Below are positions 34,115-42,694 of a DNA stretch of 55,759 bases, piece after piece. The DNA lies in contig CAYJII010000013.1 in the NCBI GenBank assembly GCA_964370225.1, positions 1-55,759 of the forward strand, written 5' to 3'. The DNA comes from CAYJII01 sp964370225. Its GTDB lineage: Bacteria > Bacillota > Clostridia > Oscillospirales > Ruminococcaceae. Position 1 is the first letter of the stretch. The number at the start of each line of letters is the position of its first letter. A model generated the notes under the pieces. The model was not told the DNA's origin, made no database searches, and was given only the letters and a program-made list of their open reading frames with translations. Both the position numbers and the translations under genes were made by a program.

Positions 34115-35272
34115 TTATTCCACTAATTTTATTAGTGAGTTCACCAACAGTTCAGCGGAATATTTTACTTGTTCTAATGTGTTGCCATGCGCTCCCATTT
34201 CTAGCAGTAGTGCACCCTCGGACAAATCTTGATTATAAAATCTATCATCAAATAGTATCGGGCGTGTTAGTGTTGGGTAATCACTTTCAAGCTGTATTTG
34301 TAGCTTTGTCGCTAAAATTAAGTTTTCGCGGTAATATGGGATGCGGTTGCTCCCATTGTCTGCGCAAGAAATTATCATAATCTGTGCTGCGTTTTGTCCG
34401 TTAATCTCAGTGACAGGAGCAGTAACAGTAGTGTCGCTTTGAATAGCGTCTCTGTGCACATCAAATACCATTTTGATAGAAGGATATTTTTCTAAATAGT
34501 ACTCAATATTAACTCGAGAATTATCATATGCACCAGTGTAAGAGGGGTTATCATGTTGATCGGTATCGTGAATAGTTACTATACCGGCAGCATTGAGCTG
34601 TGCTGCCATTTGTGCGCCTACACTGACGATATTCTCGTTATTGTCAGTTGAGCGGGAGTTATAGGCTAAATCATGCCAATCTCGCTCGACAGGCTGGAAG
34701 CTTTCGGTAGCGTGGGTGTGGTATATCAGTATTTGTGGTTGACCATTTTTCTCTAGGGATATATCTTTGTTACTTTGGGATAAAGCAATAATTTCTTCCG
34801 CTGAAATTGGTCCTTGATTGCGAACATAGCCTGAACTTAATGCGACATGCTGTGTGTTATTTGGTGCGCTGAAAGTCTGATACACAAGATCACCACTGTT
34901 TTCGATGCGTGGCACGGAAGCGACTGCGAGCGCTTCTTCGTTGTCGCTTGTGTCAATATCAGCGCTATTTTGAGCGGGAGTTTCTTCAAAAGCTTCATAC
35001 TCGGTGATGGGAATATCCATTTGCACACCACTATCGCTAACATAGGAAATATTTTGGGCGTAAAGCTCATCTTCGTGAGAGACGAGTGCGACCCCACCGT
35101 TTAAAAAAGATACACCAGCAGAAACTACGCTGACTTGCTCTAGATTGTCTGAGACGTAGGGGACAGAAAATATAACAAAGCGATAAATTACTATAGAAAT
35201 TACAGCAAGACAAGCTGCTCGCAACACATGTCGTACAGGCCTTTTGAGCCGCTTTCTTTTTGGTCGGGACAT
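34115..35272 (-). CDS. spoIIP: Stage II sporulation protein P
   Basis: A 385-residue SpoIIP: the amidase/endopeptidase of the DMP machine that thins septal peptidoglycan and drives engulfment. A basic N-terminus (KRKRLKRPVRH) is followed by a membrane helix at about 20-40, an Asp/Glu/Ser-rich linker and the catalytic domain. Zinc-ligand motifs are ILIYHTHATESF and VFDVHRDA, with conserved LLLEMGAHGNTLEQ near the end. The frame extends to a TTG at 35293, but the ATG at 35272 has AAAGGAGTGA just upstream. It follows gpr by 86 bases; the gpr-spoIIP pairing is classical in Firmicutes. Expression in the mother cell (SigE) is expected from other species. Confidence 0.95.
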   Translation of the reverse strand: MSRPKRKRLKRPVRHVLRAACLAVISIVIYRFVIFSVPYVSDNLEQVSVVSAGVSFLNGGVALVSHEDELYAQNISYVSDSGVQMDIPITEYEAFEETPAQNSADIDTSDNEEALAVASVPRIENSGDLVYQTFSAPNNTQHVALSSGYVRNQGPISAEEIIALSQSNKDISLEKNGQPQILIYHTHATESFQPVERDWHDLAYNSRSTDNNENIVSVGAQMAAQLNAAGIVTIHDTDQHDNPSYTGAYDNSRVNIEYYLEKYPSIKMVFDVHRDAIQSDTTVTAPVTEINGQNAAQIMIISCADNGSNRIPYYRENLILATKLQIQLESDYPTLTRPILFDDRFYNQDLSEGALLLEMGAHGNTLEQVKYSAELLVNSLIKLVE

Positions 35273-35358
35273 TTTATCACTCCTTTGTATCAAATTGAGG
35301 ATATTGTGAAATGATTATACTAATAATCTATATTCAAAAATAGAATGTATTAGTACAA

Positions 35359-36207
35359 CTAGCTCACGATAGCTGCGATATCTTCCACGCTCATAGTCGG
35401 GTGGAAAGCTTTATTTATCGCATATGCAACTGTTTTTGCTGAATGCTCGATTATTACATCGATTTCCCTAGGTGTGACCATCATGGTTTCATTTGTGGTG
35501 TTTGCACTTTCTTGTGTAATATTATTTAAATCCACCACCATCGGCACACCGATACTAATAACATCAACACCTAAAGTTGCGCGACTGAGTTCTTGACGAT
35601 GGTTTAGCACACCAGACCCAGGTGATATGCCTGTATTTGCAATTTGGATAGTGCTACCCAAACGCGAGATGCTCTTTGCTGCAAGTGCATCGACCACGAT
35701 GACTAAGTCAGGTTTAATTTGAGCACAGACACTTTTGATGATTTGTGCACTTTCAATGCCAGTTTGTCCCAATACACCGGGCGAAATTGCGCTGACTTCA
35801 CGTAGATCATCAAAACCAATTTTGCGAGCTATATCTTTTGGGATATGCCTTGTGACAAAGATATAGTTTACACTAGCAGGCCCCAGTGCATCCGGTGTAA
35901 TTTGCGAATTGCCAAGTCCGACCACTAGCGCAGAGTTAAGGTTATGTGGGAACAATGATGTTATATGCTCGGAAATTATTCCAACTTCGTATTCAAAATT
36001 AGAGGTGGGATCTTTTAAACTGGAGGGTGTTACTGTGATATAACTTCCCTCAGGTTTGCCTACATAAGAGGCGCCAACACTATTTGTAATCTCAACAGTG
36101 CTAACCTCCATATCGCCATATTTTTGCGAAGAATGCTTAACTCCGTTGTCCAAATTGATTTTGTCGATTTCGATATTTTCGATGGCTAAATCTGTTCTAT
36201 ATCCCAT
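35359..36207 (-). CDS. gpr: Germination protease GPR
   Basis: A 282-residue GPR endopeptidase, which degrades small acid-soluble spore proteins at germination. Family marks are RTDLAIE, VVGLGNSQITPDALGP, VIVVDALAAKSISRLG and NTGISPGSGVLNHR. The acidic residues thought to be catalytic lie in the PDALGP and VDALAAKS segments. It is shorter than the Bacillus enzyme (about 370), and only three residues precede RTDLAIE, so the N-terminal propeptide that keeps Bacillus GPR inactive is practically absent. An in-frame stop just upstream and AAAGGAG before the ATG confirm this start. Confidence 0.95.
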   Translation of the reverse strand: MGYRTDLAIENIEIDKINLDNGVKHSSQKYGDMEVSTVEITNSVGASYVGKPEGSYITVTPSSLKDPTSNFEYEVGIISEHITSLFPHNLNSALVVGLGNSQITPDALGPASVNYIFVTRHIPKDIARKIGFDDLREVSAISPGVLGQTGIESAQIIKSVCAQIKPDLVIVVDALAAKSISRLGSTIQIANTGISPGSGVLNHRQELSRATLGVDVISIGVPMVVDLNNITQESANTTNETMMVTPREIDVIIEHSAKTVAYAINKAFHPTMSVEDIAAIVS

Positions 36208-36285
36208 ATTTTTCTCCTTTTAAAATGGATTTTTTTGCCCAGTAGCTAAAAAACATCAGAATATAATGTTTTTTTGAAAAAAGAC

Positions 36286-36314
36286 TTGATTTTTCATTAA
36301 AATGATGATATCAT
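36286..36314 (+). promoter_or_regulatory. Promoter of rpsT
   Basis: TTGATT, 17-base spacer, TATCAT. An overlapping alternative (TTGAAA, 18 bases, TAAAAT) lies just upstream. The leader is about 100 bases, usual for rpsT, and may carry autoregulation, but no structure was recognised. Confidence 0.55.
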
Positions 36315-36423
36315 AGTAATTACTGTCATAGTATTAGTGTCTCATATTACGACTATGAATAAAAATTATAAATTTAGTGTGTGCAAAAACACGAAATTTA
36401 TTTATAATCAAGGAGGTGTACTA

Positions 36424-36687
36424 ATGCCTAATATTAAATCTGCGAAAAAAAGAGTTCTTATTATTAAAACTAAAACTGCTAGAAATAAAGCACTAAGATC
36501 AAACATCAAAACTTTGATTAAAACAGCTGACGTTGCAGTTCAAAATAACGATGCGAATAAAGAAGCTGCTATCAAACTTGCAATTAAAAGAGTTGATCAA
36601 GCATGTGCAAAAGGTTTGATGCACAAAAATGCTGCAGCTAGAAAAAAATCTCAACTTGCAAAAAAACTTAATGTAGCTAATGCATAA
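36424..36687 (+). CDS. rpsT: Ribosomal protein S20
   Basis: An 87-residue, Lys- and Ala-rich S20 of the 30S subunit, where it binds 16S rRNA. It starts MPNIKSAKKRVLI and ends with the typical KGLMHKNAAARKKSQLAKKL. The frame is open 29 codons further upstream, but GGAGGTG at seven bases before the ATG at 36424 and comparison with family length fix the start. It is divergent from gpr and stands alone before a terminator, followed by the lepA unit; the gpr-rpsT-lepA neighbourhood is common in Firmicutes. Confidence 0.98.
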   Translation: MPNIKSAKKRVLIIKTKTARNKALRSNIKTLIKTADVAVQNNDANKEAAIKLAIKRVDQACAKGLMHKNAAARKKSQLAKKLNVANA

Positions 36688-36709
36688 GTTTAAAAGCGTA
36701 TAGAGCAAT

Positions 36710-36764
36710 AAAACAGGACTCTATTAACGATTTATCGTTACAACCTCATAGAGCCTGTTTTTTT
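36710..36764 (+). terminator. Terminator of rpsT
   Basis: An outer stem AAAACAGG / CCTGTTTT with ACTCTAT-ATAGAG pairing, an inner hairpin TAACGAT/ATCGTTA and a run of T at the end. Confidence 0.82.
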
Positions 36765-36818
36765 GTATTTGTAAATATTATCTGAAACCACAATACATCA
36801 ATTTTGGGGGAGCTTATA

Positions 36819-37352
36819 ATGATTATTCGTAAAAATACAAAGCGCGATATAAAATTATGTGGTGTACAGGTATTTGTCTGTGCACCTTGCTTGGGAAAAA
36901 CTACACTTGCAAACTTAAATCCACAGTTTGTGGATATGGATAAACTTAAGTCTCTGTATAAATATGGACATTCAGTCGAAAACCACGAAGCTACAAAGGG
37001 CAGTGGTAAAAGAGTTGTGGTAAATCATGATTCTTTTGAGTATATACAAAGAAAGACCTTCGAGCTTTTAGGTGAGGGTAAAAAATTGTTGTTTAACGCA
37101 AAACCTGAGTTTAGAGAGTTTATCTACAAGTCTGAAATACCGTACTGTCTGGTGTATTTTCACCCTGACAGATTATCTGAAATTACTGATAAAATGCGTA
37201 ACAGAGGGAATAATGAAGAATTTATTAGTGGTTTTACTTACAAAACTCAAATGGAGTACTACACCATACATGAAAATTGCATAGAGCCTGCTTTTAAGGT
37301 AGTGCTTGAAGCGAATGAGCATGTAGCAGATATACTTGATTTGTTTTATTAA
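36819..37352 (+). CDS. P-loop protein with variant Walker A
   Basis: A 177-residue protein of unknown role. Near the N-terminus CAPCLGKTTLAN resembles a Walker A loop, but the first glycine is replaced; FVDMDKLKSLY then looks like the acidic motif of small kinases that recognise nucleotides or nucleic-acid ends. Further on come VVNHDSFEYIQRKT and PYCLVYFHPDRLSEITDKMRNRGN, where the Arg/Lys-rich region could be a lid. It may be a small nucleoside or nucleotide kinase of the AAA/ASKHA-unrelated P-loop type, as seen in some phages, but this is inference. ATG 36819 is preferred over TTG 36804 because GGGGGAG lies before it. It begins the lepA unit. Confidence 0.6.
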   Translation: MIIRKNTKRDIKLCGVQVFVCAPCLGKTTLANLNPQFVDMDKLKSLYKYGHSVENHEATKGSGKRVVVNHDSFEYIQRKTFELLGEGKKLLFNAKPEFREFIYKSEIPYCLVYFHPDRLSEITDKMRNRGNNEEFISGFTYKTQMEYYTIHENCIEPAFKVVLEANEHVADILDLFY

Positions 37353-37382
37353 TATTTATTATGATAAATATATAAGGTTATT

Positions 37383-37742
37383 ATGAAAAAGAATAAATTT
37401 ACACTGCTCACAATGATAGCTATTTTGATTTTTTTGTTAATGCCTGTACCGCAAAAAATTTCGAGTGGGATTTCATTCCCATTTTCTGATAAAATTGTTC
37501 ATGTGGGCTTATTCGCTTTACTAGCAGCAATATTTGTTTTAGAGAAATTTTTGCAAAAAACCAAGATTAAAAGCATCATAAAAATGTTTGCATGCTTTTT
37601 AGCTTTCGCTGTGCTAACTGAAGTTTTACAATATTTTACGGGTTACCGCAGTTTTGACTTTTATGATATATTTGCCGATATATTAGGTATAATTATCGGA
37701 ACTATCATCTCCACACGAATTTTTAAGGTTAAAAATCAGTAA
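37383..37742 (+). CDS. VanZ-like membrane protein
   Basis: A 119-residue protein with four predicted helices and the VanZ-family marks SDKIVHVGLFALLA and LTEVLQYFTGYRSFDFYD (then IFADILGIIIG). VanZ gives low-level teicoplanin resistance in enterococci, but most chromosomal relatives have unknown roles. AAGG precedes the ATG, 30 bases after the P-loop gene, and lepA follows 27 bases later, so it is probably an internal gene of that unit. Confidence 0.85.
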   Translation: MKKNKFTLLTMIAILIFLLMPVPQKISSGISFPFSDKIVHVGLFALLAAIFVLEKFLQKTKIKSIIKMFACFLAFAVLTEVLQYFTGYRSFDFYDIFADILGIIIGTIISTRIFKVKNQ

Positions 37743-37769
37743 TCGCTTAATATATACGAGGTGAAAAAC

Positions 37770-39578
37770 TTGAACGAATTAAAAAAGAATATACGCAATT
37801 TCTGTATAATAGCACATATCGATCACGGTAAAAGTACGCTTGCAGACAGAATGCTTGAAAAAACGAGCTCAGTTGCTTTGAGAGAAATGGAAGAGCAACT
37901 ACTCGATAATATGGATATCGAACGTGAAAGAGGGATAACGATAAAAGCTCGTGCAGTTAAAATTGACTACACAGCAAAAGACGGCGAAACATACGTCTTT
38001 AACCTAATCGATACCCCTGGACATGTCGACTTTAATTACGAAGTATCTCGCTCACTCGCTGCTTGTGAGGGTGCAATCTTGGTAGTAGACGCTTCACAAG
38101 GGATTGAAGCACAAACTTTGGCAAATACATACCTTGCGCTTGAACACAATTTGGAGATTGTACCTATAGTTAACAAAATCGATTTGCCTTCAGCAGACCC
38201 AGAACGAGTTTGCCATGAGGTTGAGAATGTAATCGGGATTGAAGCTATGTCAGCTCCTAGAGTATCGGCGAAAATGGGTGTAAATATAGAGGAAGTACTC
38301 GAACGCGTTGTGACGGATATTCCGTGCCCTGAGGGAGATGACGACGCACCGCTTAAAGCGCTAATATTTGACTCATACTATGATGCCTACAAAGGTGTTA
38401 TCGTATATATTAGAGTCATAGATGGTAAAGTTAAAGCGGGGGACTCCATAAAAATGATGGCGAGTGGCGCTGTGTTTAATGTTGTGGAAGTAGGTATGAT
38501 GGGTGCGAAAAACTCATATGCTTGCGACGAATTAACATCAGGACAAGTAGGCTATATCGCTGCTGCAATTAAAAATATTGGTGACACCACAGTTGGTGAC
38601 ACTGTTACGAATGCAGAAAATCCTGCTGATGCTCCATTAGAGGGGTACAAGGAAGTTAACCCTATGGTATTCTCGGGTATTTATCCTGCTGATGGCGCAA
38701 AATATGGCGATTTGCGTGATGCGCTAGAAAAACTGCGCCTAAATGATGCGTCGCTGACTTTCGAGCCAGAGACTTCAAAAGCGCTAGGCTTTGGGTTTAG
38801 ATGTGGATTTTTAGGACTACTACACATGGAGATTATCCAAGAGCGTCTTGAGCGCGAGTTTAACTTAGATTTGGTGACTACAGCACCGTCAGTTATCTAC
38901 GAAATCACTACAAATGATGAAAACACATTCTTAATAGACAACCCTAGTAATTACCCAGATCCATCGCTAATCATAAGCTCAAAAGAACCAATGGTAAAAG
39001 CGGATATCCTTACTCCAGTTGAGTTTGTGGGGAACATTATGGAGCTTTGCCAAGATAGACGCGGTGTCTTTAAAGACATGAAGTATCTAGACGAGAGCAG
39101 GGTAGAGCTACATTATGATTTACCACTAAATGAGATTGTATACGACTTTTTTGATGCGCTGAAATCTCGCACGAAAGGGTATGCATCATTTGATTACGAA
39201 ATAAATGGTTATCATGAGTCTAAACTTGTGAAGCTGGATATACTACTCAACGGGGATATTGTCGATGCATTGAGCTTTATCGTTCATAAAGATAAAGCGT
39301 ATGATCGCGCTAGAAAAATTGCGGTTAAGTTAAAAGAGCATATTCCACGCCAAATGTTCGAAGTGCCAATACAAGCGGCAGTTGGTGGTAAAGTTATTGC
39401 GAGAGAAACTGTAAAAGCGATGCGTAAAGACGTACTTGCTAAATGTTATGGTGGTGACATCACACGTAAGAAAAAACTTCTTGAAAAACAAAAAGAAGGT
39501 AAAAAGCGTATGCGTCAACTCGGTAATGTTGAAGTACCGCAAGAAGCTTTTATGTCAGTACTTAAACTGGATTCATAA
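37770..39578 (+). CDS. lepA: Elongation factor 4 (LepA)
   Basis: A 602-residue ribosome-associated GTPase that binds pre- or post-translocation ribosomes and can back-translocate them. GTPase motifs are AHIDHGKSTLADRM, RERGITIKA, DTPGHVDF and NKIDLP; the LepA-specific C-terminal domain ends with ARETVKAMRKDVLAKCYGGD and KKKLLEKQKEGKKRMR. The frame includes a GTG at 37761, but the TTG at 37770 is chosen: GAGGTG lies six bases before it and the protein then starts NELKKNIRNF like its relatives. It is downstream of the VanZ-like gene and 26 bases before the methyltransferase gene. Confidence 0.97.
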   Translation: MNELKKNIRNFCIIAHIDHGKSTLADRMLEKTSSVALREMEEQLLDNMDIERERGITIKARAVKIDYTAKDGETYVFNLIDTPGHVDFNYEVSRSLAACEGAILVVDASQGIEAQTLANTYLALEHNLEIVPIVNKIDLPSADPERVCHEVENVIGIEAMSAPRVSAKMGVNIEEVLERVVTDIPCPEGDDDAPLKALIFDSYYDAYKGVIVYIRVIDGKVKAGDSIKMMASGAVFNVVEVGMMGAKNSYACDELTSGQVGYIAAAIKNIGDTTVGDTVTNAENPADAPLEGYKEVNPMVFSGIYPADGAKYGDLRDALEKLRLNDASLTFEPETSKALGFGFRCGFLGLLHMEIIQERLEREFNLDLVTTAPSVIYEITTNDENTFLIDNPSNYPDPSLIISSKEPMVKADILTPVEFVGNIMELCQDRRGVFKDMKYLDESRVELHYDLPLNEIVYDFFDALKSRTKGYASFDYEINGYHESKLVKLDILLNGDIVDALSFIVHKDKAYDRARKIAVKLKEHIPRQMFEVPIQAAVGGKVIARETVKAMRKDVLAKCYGGDITRKKKLLEKQKEGKKRMRQLGNVEVPQEAFMSVLKLDS

Positions 39579-39604
39579 GTTTTCTTTAACAGAAGGGATT
39601 TATT

Positions 39605-40423
39605 ATGAATATAAAAACTATATATACAAAAAATGCTACTTATCAAAAATTTGAGGTGCTTAAAACAAATCGTAATAAGAGATTTAAGTATGGCGAATTT
39701 TTTGTAGAAGGCGTGCGAAATATTAATGAAGCTATAAAAAATAATTGGGAGATAAGCTCGTTTTTATACAGCGATGAGCGCGAGCTTTCGAGTTGGGCGC
39801 AAAATATTCTTGCTACTGTAAAAACAGAGATTAACTACAATCTTTCATGGCAACTGATGGCTGACATTAGCAGTAAAGAAGATACATCAGAGCTACTAGC
39901 TATTGTTAAAATGCGCGATGATGAGCTTTCCAGCATAAAATCCTTGGACATTCCACTTATTGTCTTGTTCGACAGACCGTCTAACAAAGGGAACTTAGGG
40001 ACGATAATTCGTTCGTGTGATTCTTTTGGTGTAGATGGGATAATCATTACGGGGCATGCAGTTGACATGTATGAAGCGGATGTAATATCGGCGAGCATGG
40101 GTTCTTTTTTTAGCATACCGACTATAAGAGTTAGTGATAACGAAAATTTGATGAGCTATATTGATACTCTAAAAGAAAAATATCCTGATTTGCAAATTGT
40201 TGGTACTACTGCACATAAAGAAAAGCTAATATCCGAGCTTGATTTTAAGAAGCCGACCATACTGATGCTAGGTAACGAAACTGACGGATTAAACCGCAAG
40301 TTTAAAGAGCTTAGTGACGATATGGCAACAATTCCGATGAGCGATAATTCATCGGCAACTTCGTTTAATGTAGCCTGTGCTGCAACGGTAGTTTTATATG
40401 AGGCAATTCGTCAAAGAATGTAA
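39605..40423 (+). CDS. SpoU/TrmH-family RNA methyltransferase
   Basis: A 272-residue SPOUT-class enzyme, probably a 2'-O-ribose methyltransferase of rRNA or tRNA using S-adenosylmethionine. The N-terminal substrate-binding domain includes FFVEGVRNINEAI. Motif 1 is PSNKGNLGTIIRSCDSFG, motif 2 MLGNETDGL and motif 3 IPMSDNSSATSFNVACAA, which form the trefoil knot. Motif 3 has SFNVA where many members have SLNVS. The target nucleotide cannot be inferred. It follows lepA by 26 bases and ends the unit at a strong terminator. Confidence 0.9.
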   Translation: MNIKTIYTKNATYQKFEVLKTNRNKRFKYGEFFVEGVRNINEAIKNNWEISSFLYSDERELSSWAQNILATVKTEINYNLSWQLMADISSKEDTSELLAIVKMRDDELSSIKSLDIPLIVLFDRPSNKGNLGTIIRSCDSFGVDGIIITGHAVDMYEADVISASMGSFFSIPTIRVSDNENLMSYIDTLKEKYPDLQIVGTTAHKEKLISELDFKKPTILMLGNETDGLNRKFKELSDDMATIPMSDNSSATSFNVACAATVVLYEAIRQRM

Positions 40424-40424
40424 T

Positions 40425-40458
40425 AAAAGCTGATACAGTATAACTGTATCAGCTTTTT
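40425..40458. terminator. Bidirectional terminator between the methyltransferase gene and cysK
   Basis: Fifteen-base perfect stem AAAAGCTGATACAGT / ACTGTATCAGCTTTT with a three-base loop, then T residues. Confidence 0.9.
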
Positions 40459-40469
40459 CGTGCAAATTT

Positions 40470-41399
40470 TTAGTCTGTAAACAAACCTGTTGATAAGTAT
40501 CGCTCGCCTGTATCAGGTAATAAGACAACGATAGTTTTGCCCTTGTTCTCAGCTAGTGAAGCTACTTCACGGGCAGCAGCTAAAGCAGCACCGGAAGATA
40601 TTCCAACAAGCACACCCTGCGCTTTTAAGAAATCGCGCGCAGTTTGTTTTGCGGCTTCATCTGTAATCGTAATGACCTGGTCGATTACCTCTTTATTTAG
40701 TATTTCGGGTAAAAACCCTGCGCCTATTCCTTGGATTTTATGAGGACCCGCTTTTCCCTCACTAATAAATGGTGAGTTTGCAGGCTCGACAGCAATAATT
40801 TTGATATTGGGGTTTTGTGATTTTAAATACGCTCCAACTCCGGAAACTGTACCGCCTGTACCGACACCACCAATAAAAATATCAACAGTGCCATCTGTAT
40901 CGGCCCAAATTTCAGGTCCTGTACTTTCAATATGAGCTTGTGGGTTGGCAGTATTAGCAAATTGCGAAGGAATAAAACTTTTTTCGTACTGACTAGCAAG
41001 CTCATTTGCTTTTGCAATGGCTCCATTCATACCAAGGTTTCCTGGGGTAAGCACGATTTCTGCGCCATATGCTTTGAGCAAATTGCGACGCTCGACACTC
41101 ATTGTTTCAGGCATAGTGAGTATTAGTTTATAGTCTCTGGCAAGGGAGATAAACGCTAGCCCTATACCAGTGTTACCGCTTGTAGGTTCGATTATCACAG
41201 TGTCACAGTCTAAAAGGTTTGCTTTTTCTGCTGCTTGAATCATCGATAAAGCAACACGATCTTTTACGCTACCTGCTGGATTGAAATACTCAAGCTTTGC
41301 TAGTATTTTTGCATTAAGGTCGCATTTTTTTGCAAAAGCGTTAGCTGAAAGCAAAGGGGTATTCCCGATTAGTGATGTGATATTTTCATATATTTTCAT
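40470..41399 (-). CDS. cysK: Cysteine synthase A
   Basis: A 309-residue O-acetylserine sulfhydrylase, which makes L-cysteine from O-acetylserine and sulfide with pyridoxal phosphate. The cofactor lysine is K46 in NPAGSVKDRVA, the substrate loop is EPTSGNTGIG, and the phosphate-binding glycines are in IGGVGTGGTVSGV. The end GISSGAALAAA and VLLPDTGERYLST also match CysK. It is single and convergent with the methyltransferase gene. GGAG lies nine bases before the ATG. No cysE is adjacent. The short leader contains no T-box or S-box, so control is presumably by a repressor at the promoter. Confidence 0.95.
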   Translation of the reverse strand: MKIYENITSLIGNTPLLSANAFAKKCDLNAKILAKLEYFNPAGSVKDRVALSMIQAAEKANLLDCDTVIIEPTSGNTGIGLAFISLARDYKLILTMPETMSVERRNLLKAYGAEIVLTPGNLGMNGAIAKANELASQYEKSFIPSQFANTANPQAHIESTGPEIWADTDGTVDIFIGGVGTGGTVSGVGAYLKSQNPNIKIIAVEPANSPFISEGKAGPHKIQGIGAGFLPEILNKEVIDQVITITDEAAKQTARDFLKAQGVLVGISSGAALAAAREVASLAENKGKTIVVLLPDTGERYLSTGLFTD

Positions 41400-41449
41400 G
41401 TTGTTCTCCTTTATATTTAAACATGAGTAGTAAATTTGTGAACTATACC

Positions 41450-41478
41450 ATTATACTATACTTTCAATTTTTAATCAA
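41450..41478 (-). promoter_or_regulatory. Promoter of cysK
   Basis: Minus strand: TTGATT, 17-base spacer, TATAAT. Nearly back-to-back with the promoter of the divergent transporter gene, only 16 bases between the -35 boxes. Confidence 0.7.
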
Positions 41479-41494
41479 GATTATTGCTACTTAT

Positions 41495-41523
41495 TTGCAT
41501 AATATCGGTGCTTATGTTATAAT
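41495..41523 (+). promoter_or_regulatory. Promoter of the AEC transporter gene
   Basis: TTGCAT, 17-base spacer, TATAAT, 30 bases before the ATG. Divergent from the cysK promoter; one regulator could bind between them. Confidence 0.7.
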
Positions 41524-41552
41524 TATGACAATATATTTATAAAAGGAGTAGT

Positions 41553-42494
41553 ATGGAAAGTTTATATTTATCGTTTTCAGTTGTATTCCCAATTTTTTTA
41601 ATGCTTGCTTTTGGCTTTTTTCTAAAAAGGATTAAATATGTAGATAACCACTTTTTGAACATATTAAATATGCTAGTGTTTAAGGCTTTTTTGCCTATGG
41701 TACTCTTTTTAAGTATCTATAATACCGATAAAAGTAAAGCTTTTAGCCCTCTGATAATCTTACTTGCAGTAGGGGGAATTACTATTGGATTTGGGCTTGC
41801 AATGCTTATAGTACCGCTGTTTGTGAAGGATAATGCACGTCGTGGAGTAATTGTTCAGGCGGCTTTTAGGAGTAATTTTTTGCTGTTTGGGTTACCTGTT
41901 ACCATATCTTTATTTGGGATAGAAAACATTGGAATAACAGCGATTATTGCTGCATTTACTGTACCACTATTAAACGTACTCTCCGTAATAGCACTTGAAG
42001 TGTTCAGACCAAACTCAAAAATAGACTTTAAAAAGATTTTAATGGGGATAGTTACTAACCCACTAATAATAGCAGCTGCAATTGGTGCGGTTTTTTTGTG
42101 GCTCGACATTGTGATACCCGCCCCAATTTTGTCCACAGTCAATGATTTTTCTGAGGTCGCAACTCCAATGGCGTTGATGGTGCTTGGTGCAGGATTTGTG
42201 TTCAAAGCAGTGAAAAAGAATATATTAGCTCTTATAATAACTGTATTTGTTAAACTTGTGGGGATGAGTGTTGTTTTTGTTCCAATAGCGATATTGCTTG
42301 GATTTAGGGGTGTGGAGCTTGGCTCGCTTATGACGTTGTTTGCTAGCCCTGTGGCTGTGTCAAGCTTTACTATGGCGGAGCAAATGGATGGAGATAGTGA
42401 ACTAGCTGGGCAACTGGTGGTAATGACATCAGTGTTTAGCATAATTACGATGTTTATTTGGATTTGGGTGCTAGAGAGTATGAGCTTTATTTGA
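41553..42494 (+). CDS. AEC-family transporter
   Basis: A 313-residue membrane protein of the auxin efflux carrier family, with about ten helices in two halves. It begins FSVVFPIFLMLAFGFFLKR, has NMLVFKAFLPMVLFLSIYNTD in the third helix region and VATPMALMVLGAGFVF in the second half, where the crossover motifs of this family lie. Bacterial members export or import organic acids such as malate; the substrate here is unknown. AAAGGAG precedes the ATG. It has its own promoter, divergent from cysK, so a link to sulfur or serine metabolism is possible but unproven. Confidence 0.92.
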   Translation: MESLYLSFSVVFPIFLMLAFGFFLKRIKYVDNHFLNILNMLVFKAFLPMVLFLSIYNTDKSKAFSPLIILLAVGGITIGFGLAMLIVPLFVKDNARRGVIVQAAFRSNFLLFGLPVTISLFGIENIGITAIIAAFTVPLLNVLSVIALEVFRPNSKIDFKKILMGIVTNPLIIAAAIGAVFLWLDIVIPAPILSTVNDFSEVATPMALMVLGAGFVFKAVKKNILALIITVFVKLVGMSVVFVPIAILLGFRGVELGSLMTLFASPVAVSSFTMAEQMDGDSELAGQLVVMTSVFSIITMFIWIWVLESMSFI

Positions 42495-42619
42495 TGTAAC
42501 TCGATTTAACGTGTTAGCATGCTGTTGTGCAATGTTTAGTAGTATTCACCTAAGTTGCACTTGTATTTTTGGAGCATAAAATGTAACAACTATCTAGTAT
42601 TATACATAAATTTGTGTTA

Positions 42620-42656
42620 AAATGAGAAAAAGGAAAACTTTTCCTTTTTCTCATTT
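42620..42656 (+). terminator. Terminator after the AEC transporter gene
   Basis: A perfect 18-base A/G-rich arm paired with its T/C-rich complement, one base between the arms, followed by CTTTT. It also lies in the leader zone of the next gene, so attenuation cannot be excluded. Confidence 0.7.
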
Positions 42657-42694
42657 CTTTTGTCGAATTTTGACGTATAAATTGGAGCGATAAT

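Noticed and set aside
41400..41552. T-box or S-box riboswitch before cysK
   Set aside because: Leader is too short and lacks the conserved T-box or S-box words; ordinary back-to-back promoters explain the region.
41855..42442. 195-codon minus-strand frame opposite the AEC transporter
   Set aside because: Shadow of a real gene; Ile/Thr/Ser-rich with no recognised domain or promoter.
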